64,000 nucleotides of DNA from Sipunculus nudus (GCA_026874595.1 CM049306.1:54344019-54408018); one strand, 5' to 3'. Positions 46,257 through 58,925 are shown, counted from the stretch's first letter. Notes: generated by a model from the letters alone, not told the origin. Numbers and translations are program-made.

Positions 46257-47970
46257 GTAAGTACATGCTAATTTAATTTTACTGTTGGAATATTCAGATT
46301 ATATGGTCTCACTTAGACTGAAAAACCAAATTTTTAAAATTGGATGGCCCTTAGTATCGCAAAGATTTGTAAAACTATTTTGTTTTGAATTTTACCAATA
46401 AAACTCACATTATATAGTACTGTAAAAAATTAGAAAATGATATAAATCTGTTGGATTATGCATATATAGCTGCCAGTAAATTGCACAAAAAATATAATAA
46501 AAAATATTATTTTTGGAGGCACTCCAAGGAAAAACAAGAGTTCAATCTTGGTCTTAATCAGTAAAAAACCATGACATCCCCCCCCCCCCCCCCTCCACCT
46601 CATGTTTATTGCAAGATTTTCAGATAAATCCAGATTTAGTGACAGGCAGCTCTAGGCCAAAACCACTGATAAAGCTGGCTGATCCCTGATACTAATACAG
46701 TACTGTACACAGGAAGTTGATCTTGATATCTATCATTAATACATCATTTGATTTAGGTTAGATTTATGTTGAGTTAACCAAGGATTTCAGAATCTGCTCT
46801 CAGTTAATGATTAATTCATTAGTGAGTACAAGATACAAAACCTCGATATCACGTTATTTGTAATTAGTGACACAAGATACATATTAACCAATTAAGACAC
46901 ACCTGAGTCTCCTTCACATAGTTAATAAGAATGTTTTAATCCTTTTTCAGTCAAAGTGCAAATTGATACAGTGTTTCATTTATGCCATAGCAGTGGTATT
47001 GAAACAGTTTAATATCAAAATGATTTCAAAAGTAATGGTATTGTGCACATGCTGTATGAACACTCCTACATATTTTTGGCAAGAGTCCAGAAACATTCTG
47101 GCATGTATATTAACACTGAAAAAAGAATCAAAAGAACTTTTTATGAGGTTCATGTCTGCATTTATATTGATACTTATTTCAGTTACTAATACAAATACTT
47201 GATCAATTTGAAATGAACCAGCAGTTCTTAATATTCTTTGCAATTAATGTATAATATTTGCCAATGTATAATAATTTGTGTGTAAATATGCATTCCCCTG
47301 TAAGCTGCTGCCACAGATAATGTTCTTAATAATAATATTTCAAGTGGTGAATGTCTCTGTGTCAAGATATGTCATATAAATATTGTATTTTTTTATATTT
47401 ATAAGTCCGTTACAAATTGACATTAAGATTTCAGACTCATTACAATAATGATTGTTGAGGTAAAAAGCTTAGTTCATTTGCCTTTTTATGTATGATTTTC
47501 ATAGAAGATACATTTCAGGAAATTTATTCTCATTAAAGTTTACTTCAGATTAAAGATGACTTAACTTTTAGTAACAAGGACTCAGTCTATTTTTTATTCT
47601 TTATTTTAAAACCGTATCCACAAGCTCTTCATATATTAGATTATATCTAATATTCCTTCAAAATTTTGTTTTTGTGATTTCTTTGCCAGCCCTAAAATAG
47701 CTAAGAAACTGCCATCACACTGAGTATGAGTGATATACCAGTAATTAATGAACTTTTGTACACAAACAATCTTTATATACAAAAAAAATATGTCTTAATA
47801 TAAACAGGTAATAATATTTATATATTCATGATTTATACCCAGGATGCAAAACAGTTAAAATTGCAAATCAGTGTCTTTTAATGGTATATATACCGTAAAA
47901 CTTTGCCTAACGACCAGCCGAAGTTTTATCGACTACCTCAAAATAATGACCACTTTTACACAGTCCTAAT
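46257..47970. other. Intron 3, first part, no gene
   Basis: A 16-nt C run at 46578-46593. TACCGTAAAACTTTGCCTAA at about 47890-47909 resembles a degenerate pogo-type terminus. Two overlapping opposite frames at 46963-47243 show no domain. Confidence 0.5.
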
Positions 47971-47974
47971 TTTT

Positions 47975-50629
47975 TTTTAGCTCAGCTGACTATAAGTCAT
48001 CTGAGCTATAGTCGTGGTCCATTGTCCGCCGTCCGTCCGTCTGTCTGTCCGTCCGTCCGTCTGTCCGGATGTCCGCCTGTCAGACTGGCACATTTCGACA
48101 CCATTGGACCTACGAATCTGAAATTTGCCATACAGTTAGATGTCCCGAAAATCTCCTACCATGCCGAAAATTGGGTCAATAGGACTTCGTTCCTTCGAGA
48201 TATTAAGGAAAAACCTCAATTTTTTATTAGAAATCTATTTTCACACTTCAGGACTGCCTTATATAAAAACCACTCATCTGGTTTTCTTTATATTTACCAT
48301 AAATATTCCTCTATATATTTCCTATGTACATGCCAGAAATAAAGTCAGTATTATTTAATTTTAAAAAGTTATGGGCCCAAACATAATGGACTTTGTAAAA
48401 AAATCAGGAAAGATATTTGGTCACTTAAGACCAAAGTGTTAAAGGTAGGGACTTTTTTTCAGTAATAAAACTTTAATTGATCAAAATTTATTTGTATACC
48501 AAAAATTAGATCAAAATCTGTTAATTTTTTTTAAATATTGGCAAAAATATAAAATTGGTACCTTAAATTTTGCCCAAGTTTGACCATGGCACTTTTTTTC
48601 CTGTAAGTACTGTGGATTTAATTTTCACAGCATGTTTTTGTTAGCATTTTGTCTGTAAACACCAAAAATTTGATGTCAGTTGATCAAAAACTGTAGATTT
48701 TATTCAAGTTTTCAAGCACCATGTCACATCAAGTTTACATCAAGCTAGTGTTATGCAGTTTGCTAGAGCTCAGCTCCCCAGCTTCAGCTCTAAGTTCCTT
48801 AAATTTAGCATACAGTTAGATGTCTCCAAAATCCCCTACCATGCCAAGAATTTTATCACTAGGACGTAATTCCTTCATTGTATAAATGAAAAACTTCATT
48901 TTTCCATTAAAAACCCATTTTTACACTGTAAGACTGCCTAATATCAAAACCACTGATCTGACTTTGATCATATATAATATACATATTTTTCTATACATTC
49001 GCTATGCACATGCCAGAATAATGTCATTATTGTGTAATTGTTTTAAGTTATGGGCCCAAACATAATGCACTTTTTACAAAAACAAGAAATATATTTACTC
49101 CCTTAACAAGAGGATTGCTGAAGCTAGAGATTTGTTGTCAGGGATGTAACATTATTTAATCAAGATTCAATTGAATACCAAAAATTAGTTCTGAATTTTT
49201 CAAATTTTATAAGTCATTAGTATAAATATAAAATTAGTACCTCAAATTTTGCCCAACTTTGACCATGGCATGTTTGTTTCCTGAGAGCACTGTTGATATA
49301 ATTTTCATATCATGCAAACATAAGGATTTCATCTTTGTAGTTTAGAAAGAAATTGGCCAAATATTGTAGCTTTTATTAATGTTTATATTAGACCATGTCA
49401 GACCAAGGCTCAATCCAGCCCCTCTTCAGTCACCTGTATGTTGACCTTGTTGACCTTTCATCAGATTATGCATGCTTGAGCGAAGCATACACTGGGTCAG
49501 CCAGGCAGCTAATGCCCAGCCACAGTTGATCCAGGTGTCCAACCCAACTTATCTAGTAGTTGTTTTGAAAAACAACATAACAATAAACAATAAATTAATA
49601 AATTTTTATTGGTTTTTAATTTCAAATTAAAGAAAAATTAATGGAAAAGGAATTTGTTAGTTGATGAGTAACAGAAAATTAACTTGCAGTTATTGATGAT
49701 ATAAGAATCTCGATGGATGGATAGAATGTCATTGTTATTCCAAATAACACCGTGCAGTCACCTATGGTATTTTTCAGTTCAATTTTAATGATAAAAAAAT
49801 AAATCATATTATTACTAATCATTAGGGATCATATGAAGGAAATTAATGATAGACAAAGATGCAGTTGATAATATTAATCTAGATTCCTACTGTGTCTAGT
49901 GTGTAGATTGATGTGAAAATAGTCCAAAGTGAATATATTACATTTATTTTTTTTAATATAAATAAAAGCCATAAAACCTGGTACTTATGATCATTATTTA
50001 AATTTGTGAATTTTGTATATTCTGGATTCTCAACATCTTTCTTTGGCTAAAACTGAATAAATACTAGACATGGTGCGAATGCTTTGCAAATGTATTTGAA
50101 TATGAATATGAATATGTACTGCATTAAAAAATTTTATTGCATAAGAATGGGAATTCAGGTAAAAATGAAAGTATTTGAATACCAGTGCAGATACTTTCAA
50201 AATGTTTTCATGAATGCATTCATGAATATATTCTATAATATTTTTTCAATAATCATTTCAGTTATATTTTAATTTAAAAAATCATATGATTTTCTTATTA
50301 TTTTTTTTTAATAAAAATTATATCGGCACAATATTTGTTATTAAATTTTAATAAATAGTTAAACTCTTTTATAATATGTGCTGCTGATAAGTTATATGGC
50401 CAAGTCAAAATCTGTGTGACAATAGCACTCCATTTGTTAATAAAATAAATGAAATCAATCCTCTTCCCTGTCTCCAAAGATACTATCAAAATCATACATA
50501 AGCTAAACACCAACAACTCATAATAAAGCTTATATTTATTACCACACAAAACAAGCATGTGCCTCTTTCCCAAATAATATTTTTTATCATATATAACAGC
50601 TGAGCGCTGTGACCCATGGGTCCCTTGTT
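47975..50629 (+). mobile_element. 2.6-kb hairpin-ended element, copy 2
   Basis: Full-length relative of 38712-41357 with the perfect 5' hairpin TAGCTCAGCTGAC / GTCATCTGAGCTA and a long GTCCGTCCGTCTGTCC tract. The 3' end GACCCATGGGTC CCTTGTT is a perfect 12-bp palindrome. A 121-codon minus frame at 50298-50663 overlaps the 3' terminus and is partly shared with the other copies. Confidence 0.9.
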
Positions 50630-50728
50630 TTACCTTTACATCAGACCTTGGGGAGATGACCACCTGAAAATTTTTATCACTTTCTTTAGGTCCCTTTGGT
50701 GTTGCAATTTTTAGGTTTTCACTGTTTT

Positions 50729-51235
50729 TATATGCCAGTCATATGAAGGGGGTATAATGGTATACCCACCATCCATTCATCCATTGTGTCGTCTGTCCAT
50801 CTGTCCGTCCTTTAACTTTTAGTGTTGCCGCGATCACTTACCAGGGCTTCGATGGATTTTCACAAAACTCACCATAACTACTTACCAACAGATTATCTCC
50901 CCCAGGTTCAATAATGGGCAACATCCACGCATATTCAATAAGGTCACAGGTCACTAGGCTACTTTGGTGTCACCACAATAACTTATGAAGAATATGAAGG
51001 ATTTTGATATAACTCATCATAAATATTAATCAATAAATCTTGCCTAAATTGGATTTCCAGCAAAATCCCTGCATATTTAATGAGGTTAGAGGTCGCTGCA
51101 CTTTGGAGGCACATTGGTGACTTACCAAAAATTCAATGGACTTTTATGAAACTCATTATACATATTTACCAATAGTGTTTCTCACCAGAATTACCTTCTC
51201 ATCAAAATTCATGCACATTTAAGAGGTAACCAGAT
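50729..51235 (+). mobile_element. Hairpin-led non-coding element, about 0.5 kb
   Basis: Starts with TATGCCAGTCATATGAAGG, then GGGTATAATGGTATACCC (hairpin), then GTCTGTCCATCTGTCCGTCC. Three related blocks follow (ATGGATTTTCACAAAACTC, AAGGATTTTGATATAACTC, ATGGACTTTTATGAAACTC). Only about 60 bp separate it from the next element. The 3' border is unclear. Confidence 0.6.
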
Positions 51236-51389
51236 ACATGAAGGATGTATTATGCATGGTTGGTGCTTTTGTTAAAACTTTATTGACATGCCATTTTTAG
51301 CTCAGCTGACTGAAAGTCATCTGAGCTATAGCGATCACTCTTTGTCCGTCGTCCGTCTGTCCGTCTGTCCGTCTGTCCGTCCGTTAACC

Positions 51390-53350
51390 AGGCACAAATC
51401 GTAACCGCTGGACCTAGAACCTTGTAACTTGGGATTCTGAGAGGTCCATAAAAAATCTCCTTGGAAACCAGAAATTAGGTCTCTGTTACCCATATCCTTC
51501 GAGCTATGTGGCCCCAAAGTACCCCCCAGAAAAGTCAAAAATTTCATACAAAAACTTCAATATCTCATTAACTACTTGACTGATGGTCATGATTTTTGGC
51601 ATACATATTGATCATGAGATGTTACATCACTTCCTGCAGACTGGTGGCGCCACCTGTATTTTTCGATTTTTTACGAATTTTTTTCTCTATTTTTGAGACC
51701 TTTAAAAATGTGAACATCTGTTAACAAGGCACAAATCATAAAGACTGGACTTAGAATCTTAATTCTTGACACACTGAGAGGTCCATGAAAAATCTCCTTG
51801 GAAACCAGAAATTAGGTCTCTGTTACCCATATCCTTCGAGCTATGGGGCCCCAAAGTACCCCCCAGAATAGTAAAAAATTTCATACAAAAACTTCAATAT
51901 TTCAATAACTACATCACTGATGGTCTTCATTTTTGGCATACATATTGATCATGAGATGTTCGATCAGTTCCTGCAGACTGGTGGCGCCACCTGTACTGTT
52001 TGATTTTTTACGATTTTTTCCTCTATTTTTGAGACCTTTGAGGATGCTGTCATCTGTTAGCGTGGCACAAATCGTAACGTCTGGACCTGGAATCTTCATT
52101 TTCGACACACTGAGAGACCTATGAAAAGTCTCCATGGAAACCAGAAATTAGGTCTCTGTTACCCATATCCTTCGAGCTATGCGGCCCAAAATTACCCCCC
52201 AGAATAGTCAAAAATTTCATACAAAAACTTCAATATCTCATTAACTACATCACTGATGGTCATGATTTTCGACATACATATTGATCATGAGATGTTTCAT
52301 CAGTTTGTGCAGACTGGTGGCGCCACCTGTATTTTTCAATGTTCACGAATTTTCTCCATTTTTGAGACCTTTAAGGATGTAGTTATCTGTCAACAGGGTA
52401 CAAATCGTAACGACTGGACCTAGAATCTTCGTTCTTGACACACAGGGAGACCCATGATAAGTCTCCATGGAAACCTGAAATTTGGTCTCTGTTACCCATA
52501 TCCTTTGAGCTATGGCACTCCAAAGTACAGCTCAGAATAATGGAAAATTTGATACAAAAGCTAAAGTATCTGAACAACTAATGCAGAGATAACCATAATT
52601 GTTTGCATGGATATTGATCATGGAGTGTTTCATAAGTTTCTGCAGACTGGTGGCACCACCTGTATTTGTTCGTTTTTTTTTACGAAATTTTTCAGTATTT
52701 TTGAGACCTTTAAAGATATGAACATCTGTTAACAGGGCACAAATCATAAAAACTGGACCAAGAATCTTCATTCTTGACACACAGGGAGACCCATGAAAAG
52801 TCTCCATGGAAACTTGAAATTAGGTCTCTGTTACCCATATTCTTTAAGCTGTATGGGTCCAAAATACATCCCCCCCCAGAATAATGGAAAATTTGATACA
52901 AAAACTGCAGTATTTCAATAACTACAACACTGATGGTCATGATTTTCGGCATACATATTGATCATGAGCTGTTCCATCAGTTTCTGCAGACTGGGTGTGC
53001 CACCTCTATTTTTTTTCAAATTTTTACCAATTTTTTTCTTTTTTTTGAGACCTTTAAAGATGTGGTTATCTGTCAACAGGGTACAAATCGCAACAACTGG
53101 ACCTAGAATCTTCATTCTTGTCATGCAAGGAGGCCCATGAAAGGTGCCTGTGGAAACTTGAAATTAGGTCTCTGTTACCCATATCCTTCAAGCTATAGGA
53201 CTCCGAAGTATCCCTCAGAATAATGGACAATTTGATACAAAAACTGAAGTATCTGAACAACTAATGCAGAGATCACCATGATTTTTTGCATGGATATTGA
53301 CCATTAAGTGTTTTTATTAGTTTCTGCAGACTGGTGGAGCCACCTGTATT
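51390..53350. repeat. 337-bp tandem array, about 6 units
   Basis: The phrase GCAGACTGGTGGCGCCACCT (variants in later units) recurs at about 51640, 51977, 52313, 52646, 52990 and 53330, a period of 333-344 bp. Each unit also has AAATCGTAAC.(A/G)CTGGACCTAG and AATTAGGTCTCTGTTACCC. The last three units are more diverged. Minus-strand frames of 60-90 codons recur with the period and are not genes. Confidence 0.93.
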
Positions 53351-53352
53351 TT

Positions 53353-54440
53353 TGTATCCGCCAAAACGAAGTTTTGCGGATACTATGTTTTTGACCGAGT
53401 TCCTCCACCGCGGCGGCGTTCATTTCCAGAGAGCTCCTCGGAGACTAATGGACCGATTTTTCCCAAACTTACACCTATTATCGGGTCACATGTGAACTGG
53501 TGCCTAACCAATTTGCGTTGACCTCTGACCTTTCCTCTCTATCCAGTGTCCATTTGTGGGTCTGTTTCCACTCATAAACCCTCATATCTCGGGAACCGTT
53601 TGACTGATCAGGAAATAAAATTGATACAAATGTAGCCCTTGGATTGCTTTATAACATACACAAAAAATGGTGGCGCCACCTGTAACCATGTTTGCACAGT
53701 GTCCATCTGTTCATCTGCCTTGGGTTAAAACACTCATATCTCTGCAGTGAATTGACTAATTCACCTGAAATTCGTCATGCGTATACATCCAGGATACCTT
53801 TCTTGATTTTATGACAGGTGGCGCCACCTACGTTCACGTTCACGCTGATGACATCCAAGCTTATATCTTGGGAATCGTTTGACCGATCAGGAAATAAAAT
53901 TTATACAAATGTAGCCCTTTGATAGCTCTGTAACATACACAAAAAATGGTGGCGCCACCTGTAACAATGTTTGCACAGCGTCTGTCTGTTAGTCTGCCGT
54001 GGCCTAAAATCACTCATTTCTCTGTAGTGGTTCGACATAACTGCCTAAAATTTTGCAGGTTTATACATCGTGGACAGCTTTCTTGAATTTATGACATGTG
54101 GCGCCACCTACATTCTAGTTAACGCTGCACACATCCAAGCTCATATCCCAGGAACCATTTGACCGATTGGGCCAAAATTGTGCATGTGTTTAGATCTCAC
54201 ATAGGTCTTTATCATACACAAAACTGGAGGGGTTACCTGCAAAGATTTTTGCACAGTGTTTGTCTGTTTGTCTGCCATGGGCAAAAATTGCTCATATACA
54301 TGTAGTGGTTTGACTTTTCTGCCTAAAATTTTGCAGGTGTATACAACTTGGACAGCTTTCTGGATTTGTGGTAGGTGGCACAACCTACATACACATTTAG
54401 GCTGCAGACATCCATGCTAATATGCAACATACCTCACTCT
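53353..54440 (+). mobile_element. Hairpin-led segment (TGTATCCGCC type) inside the composite
   Basis: Starts TGTATCCGCCAAAACGAA, then GTTTTGCGGATACTATG, a 13-bp-stem hairpin. Continues ACCGCGGCGGCG and repeated blocks that each contain GTTTGACCGATCAGG-like and TGGTGGCGCCACCTGTAAC phrases (53669, 53817, 53948). Analogous to the GTATCCCCAGACAAAGTC elements at 27.8 kb but with a different stem sequence. Confidence 0.65.
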
Positions 54441-54934
54441 ATTTCCCCTTGCCACTCAATCCATGCCTCACTATCCGATTTTGGCAGATACATGTAGTCA
54501 CTTGTCGGTTACCCGTATTCTAGTTTTAAAAGTTTACACATTTTTCTCTATTTTTGAGATATATAAATACAGACTAAATCTTGGCCTGTTGGTTAATCTG
54601 TTTGATGCTTCAGTTGAATGGGTATATACTACCATTCTATTGATAAAATTTCCTTTTGCGAATATCTTCCCAGTCAGCTGAGCGTCATGACCCATGGGTC
54701 ACTTGTTGAGTTATGGTTGGTACAGGTAAATATATACTGAGGACATGAATAAATGGACAGCAATATCAGCAAACATATACTGTAGATTCAGAAATATTGG
54801 TTGGGATTTTATTTTCGTGGTTTTCATCGATCAAGGCTAAAAGAATTCAAGATTCCAACAGAAAAAAAATCATACCGTCATCTTAACTGCAGCTGGTCGT
54901 TGACTTCATCTATATATAGTTATCACTGGTGACA

Positions 54935-56803
54935 TTTTTAGCTCAGCTGACTATAAGTCATCTGAGCTATAGTCGTGGTCCATTGTCCGTCTGTCCGTCC
55001 GTCCGTCCGTCCGTAGATGTGGCACGTTTTGAAACCGTAAGACCTAGGAATCCAAAATTCAGCATAATGTTAGATGTCCCCAAGATCTCCTACCAAGCCG
55101 AAAACTGGGTCTTTGCGACTTCATTCCTTTGAGAAATTAAGGAAAAACCTCAATTTTTTATTTAAAACCTATTTTCACACTTCAGGACTGCCTAATATCA
55201 AACCACTTATCTGTTTTTCCTCATATTTCCTATAAATAATCCTCTATATAATTCCTATGTACATGCCAGAAATTAGGTCTGTATTATATAATTTAAAAAA
55301 GTTATGGGCCCAAACATGATGCATTTTGTAAAAAATCAGGAAAGATATTTGATCACTTAACACAAAAAACGTTAAAGCTATGGACCTTTTTTCCAGTAAT
55401 ATTAGTTATTAGCATAAATATAAAATTAGTACCTTAAATTTTGCCCAACTGTGACCATGGCACGTTGTTTCCCGTGAGCACTGCTGATATAATTTTTTAT
55501 ATCATGCACACATAAGGATTTCAGCTTTTTAGTTTAGAAAGCTGAAAGAAATTGGCCAAATATTGTAGCTTTTATTAATGTTTTTTATGAGACCCTGTCA
55601 GACTTTGGCTCTCTCCAGCCCCTCTTGAGTCACCACTTTGTTGACCTTGTTGACCTTTCATCAAATTATGCACGCTTGAGGCGAGAATCCAGGCAGCTTA
55701 TGGCCAGCCACAGTTGATCCAGGTGTCCAACCCAACTCATCTAGTAGTTTTAACCAACAAAATAACAATAAACAATAAATTAATCAATTTTTATTGGTTT
55801 TTAATAACAAATTAAAGAAAAATAGAAAAGGAATTTGTTAGTTTATAATAACAGGAAATTAACTTGCAGTTACTGATGATATAAGAATCTTGTATCGATG
55901 GGTAGAATGTCACAAATTCCAAATAACACCATGCAGTCACCTATGGCACTTTTCAGTTCAATTTTAATGATAAAAAAGTAAATCATATTATTCATTACTA
56001 ATCATTAAGGATTATATGAAGGAAATTAATGATAGACAAAGATGCAGTTGATAATATTAATCTAGATTCCTACTGTGTCTAGTGTGTACATTGATGTGAA
56101 ATTAGTCCAAAATGAATTTTTTACAGTTATTTTTTAATATAAATAAAGGCCATAAAACCAGGTACTTATGATCATTATTTAAATGTGTGAATTTTGTATA
56201 TTCTGGATTCTCAACATCTTTGTTTGGTGAAAACTGAATAAATACCAGACATGGTGCGAATACTTTGTAATTGTATTTAAATACGAATATGATTATGTAC
56301 TCCATTATAAAATTTCTTGCATAAAGAATGGGAATTCAGGTAAAAATAAAGTATATGAATACTCGTGCAAATACTTTCAAAATGTATTCATGAATGCATT
56401 CATGAATATATTCTTTAATATTATTTTAATAATCATATCAGTTATATTTCATTTTAAAAAATCATATGATTCTCTTATTATTTTTAATAAAAATTATATA
56501 TTTGGGACAATATTTGTAATTTTTTTAATAAATAGTTAAACTCTTATATTATATGTTCTGCTTATAAGTTATATGGCCAAGTCAAAATCTGTGTGACAGT
56601 AGTACTCCATTTGTTAATAAAATAAATGAAATCAATCCTCTTCCCTGTCTCCAAAGGTACTATCAAAATCATACATAAGCTAAACAACAACTCATAATAC
56701 AGCTTATATTTATTACCACACAAAACCAGCATGTGCCTCATTTCTAAATAATATTTTTTTATCATATATAACAGCTGAGCGTCGTGACCCATAGGTCCCT
56801 TGT
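54935..56803 (+). mobile_element. 2.6-kb hairpin-ended element, copy 3, internally deleted
   Basis: Termini as in the other copies. Compared with the copy at 59994-62612 about 750 bp are missing: at about 55402 the sequence jumps from CCAGTAATAT to AGTTATTAG, that is, from the end of the first internal block to the second. Confidence 0.9.
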
Positions 56804-58197
56804 TTTATTTAAGTTAGAAGAATTGTTTATAACTTTTTTATGATTGTCATTGATACATATAATAAATGTACTGAATTACTTTTCTTCTAAATTACTAGAA
56901 CAAAATACGTGATTTATAAATATTCTGTTGTCAATTCCCTTATTTCCCCTTATATCACATAAACAGGGCCCCCCAAAATGTTTACAATAAAACAATATAT
57001 ATCTTTACTTTAAACTGAAAATATATCCCATCACTTCCTCTTATCAACATTTCAGGTGAAATATTCAAGAACAATACCAGATTTCCATCATGCAAAGCGG
57101 TAGCTTCAACACAATAAGAATGTTGGTAGCCACTGCTACCGAAGCACGGCTTTTTCGGAACCGGCCTTTTCTACCTTCTTTCAGTAGAGATAAAATGAGA
57201 CCTACGCTTCCTATTGGCTTAAAAGACAAGGGTCATATAAACTCATCTGCACCACTGCAGGACGCAAATGTAAAGTGCACTTATGCCGATTATTGCTTAC
57301 TACATCTGTGTGTATAAAAGAAGGCCATTAACACTGATTTAAAAAACACAGGCGTACTTCTTACAAATATTGCCGATAGTTGTACATACATGTAAGTGTA
57401 AGTAAGTGTCACAGAATACTAGTATGCAAATTATGCCCCACTAATTTTCAGATGAGTAAAGTTCCTGTCTAATTGACTGATTAAGCCGATTTCTTTTTTT
57501 TTTTAATATCCAGACAGTTGACATGTGTAATTTTATTTAATTGTGTCACGGCCCTGTCAGGGATTAACATGCAGGCGCCACATGTGACTACAGACTAGAT
57601 TAAAAAAAGTTTGACACCTTCAACTCAGGATGACACTCCTGTTTCATTTATCCTCTGAACAAGTGAAGGTTTACATTTTCTGTGAATGTGGCATGATCGG
57701 GTGTAATAACTTATAGCCTATGTATTGGATGTTACAACTAATAGCTGATATATTGTCTGGCACGTGTGGGTCACAGCTGATGAATTCCTTTGTTAGGCTC
57801 GCTTCATGTGAAGCTTTTTTGCTCAACACTGACCCAGTTGATGGCGGTACAGCGCACTGTGTGATAACATATAAGCTGAGCCATGGTATACTGCCTATGT
57901 ACATATGTTCTTGTCTTCCATGACATATGAAGATATTAATAATAACCATGTTATTTCTTAAATTTCCATTGTCTCCCCACAAATTCAAATACCCCACAAT
58001 ATGCGTTTTGTACAAAAGCCACAAAATTTTAAGCCCACGATATTATCTGAATCTACAGTAACCCAAATCAATAAATATCTGATATCTCAATTTAAATGTT
58101 CATATACATGTAACATGTTGCCATTGATGGTGCACAAAGATTATCCTTGGTGTGGGTGAAGAAGGTCTTTTGCTGATGGGTTTTATTTTTTTTTCAG
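56804..58197. other. Intron 3, last part, no gene recognised
   Basis: Two opposite frames (57671-58024 minus, 57720-57923 plus) and one at 57090-57317 look slightly protein-like but match no family I know. The polypyrimidine tract and AG at 58197 end the intron. Confidence 0.5.
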
Positions 58198-58293
58198 CCA
58201 GTTATTTAAATTAATTAACGAGATAGAGAGAAGAAACTACAGAATAACAGATCAAGTAGCAGCGGTAAAGCCTACTCCTCAACCGCCACTTGG
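58198..58293 (+). CDS. SAM-domain protein, coding exon 4
   Basis: 96 bp: enters in phase 2 (completes an Asn codon), leaves in phase 2. Acceptor TTTATTTTTTTTTCAG, donor GTAAGTG. Encodes QLFKLINEIERRNYRITDQV and AAVKPTPQPPL. The first part is the long C-terminal helix 5 that closes a SAM domain (LRKK.QLFKLINEIE); the Pro-rich tail begins the linker to whatever follows. Length and phases fit exactly with exons 1-3. Continuation beyond this exon is uncertain. Confidence 0.88.
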
Positions 58294-58331
58294 GTAAGTG
58301 CTGTTATGTTTTATCACACCACAGCTATATA

Positions 58332-58594
58332 CAGGGGTGGACAAAGGATTTTAGAATATAGGGGGCTCATATTACAAGGCCACTACAGGACACAGGTGAT
58401 AAATAATTTGCCATGGATGGAGGACGTTTCCCCCTTTCTTGGTGTAAGATTACCCTTTGAAACTTTTGGCTGTAATTGGTGCAATATTGGGTAGTTTTTC
58501 AGTATTAAGGGCAGAGTTTTAGGTGGTAAAGGGGAAAGGGGGGGTGGGGAATCCCTTGCTCCTCCCCCCCCCCAAAAAAAAAATCCTACCCCTG
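58332..58594. mobile_element. 263-bp MITE with CAGGGGTRGG ends
   Basis: Left end CAGGGGTGGACAAAGGATTT, right end AAAAATCCTACCCCTG, whose complement CAGGGGTAGGATTTTT pairs with it. Contains a C9-11 / A10 tract near the right end. The termini resemble hAT-type MITEs, but the 8-bp flanks (GCTATATA, ATACACCA) do not match; only ATA is shared. Confidence 0.65.
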
Positions 58595-58767
58595 ATACAC
58601 CATGTAAAGGGCTGCTGCGTGAATTGAGGAAAGAATCATGGATGCTGGTTTTTGGCATGCCCTGCTTCTATATTTTACTTTCTGCGTGTGTGTTATCTCT
58701 ATTGCATGATGTAATTTAAGAATCTACTCTGGGTCCTATTTTATTTTGTATTTTTTGTATTCTTCAG

Positions 58768-58822
58768 ACACAGTAGTGAAAATATATCTACTCGTCAATC
58801 AGGTTCACAAATGATTAGCTAG
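58768..58822 (+). CDS. Possible SAM-gene exon 5 or alternative terminal exon
   Basis: A strong acceptor (TTTTTTGTATTCTTCAG at 58751-58767) is followed in the phase required by exon 4 by 17 codons, HSSENISTRQSGSQMIS, then TAG. Read through, this would end the protein at about 114 residues. If CAG/GTTCAC at 58802-58803 is used as a donor, it is a 35-bp internal exon rich in Ser. Ser/Pro-rich linkers are common after such SAM domains, but a random match cannot be excluded. Confidence 0.4.
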
Positions 58823-58925
58823 TTAGTACTCTACATGAGGACTTTCATGGTACCTACTCATCATTTACAGGAGAACTTATGAGGGCTCACTGCTTGTGTC
58901 TGTTATTACGAAATACAAATTTTTC

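Larger units (their letters stand above)
51294..54707 (+). mobile_element. Composite relative of the 2.6-kb family with tandem core
   Basis: Shares both termini with the 2.6-kb family (5' TTTTTAGCTCAGCTGACTGA and hairpin; 3' CAGCTGAGCGTCATGACC then CATGGGTCACTTGTT), but the interior is unrelated: a 337-bp tandem array (51390-53350) followed by a second hairpin-led sequence at 53353. Termini conserved around a variable tandem core resemble the pearl/CvA-type elements described from oysters; that comparison is from memory of the architecture, not of sequence. Confidence 0.8.

Noticed and set aside
51335-53260. Minus-strand frames with KDMGNRDLIS-like text as a gene
   Set aside because: Same sentence repeated every 337 bp; derived from the tandem array.
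57090-57317. Extra SAM-gene exon between exons 3 and 4 (preceded by CATTTCAG at about 57048)
   Set aside because: Exons 3 and 4 already join in phase to complete SAM helix 5; an insertion here would break the domain.
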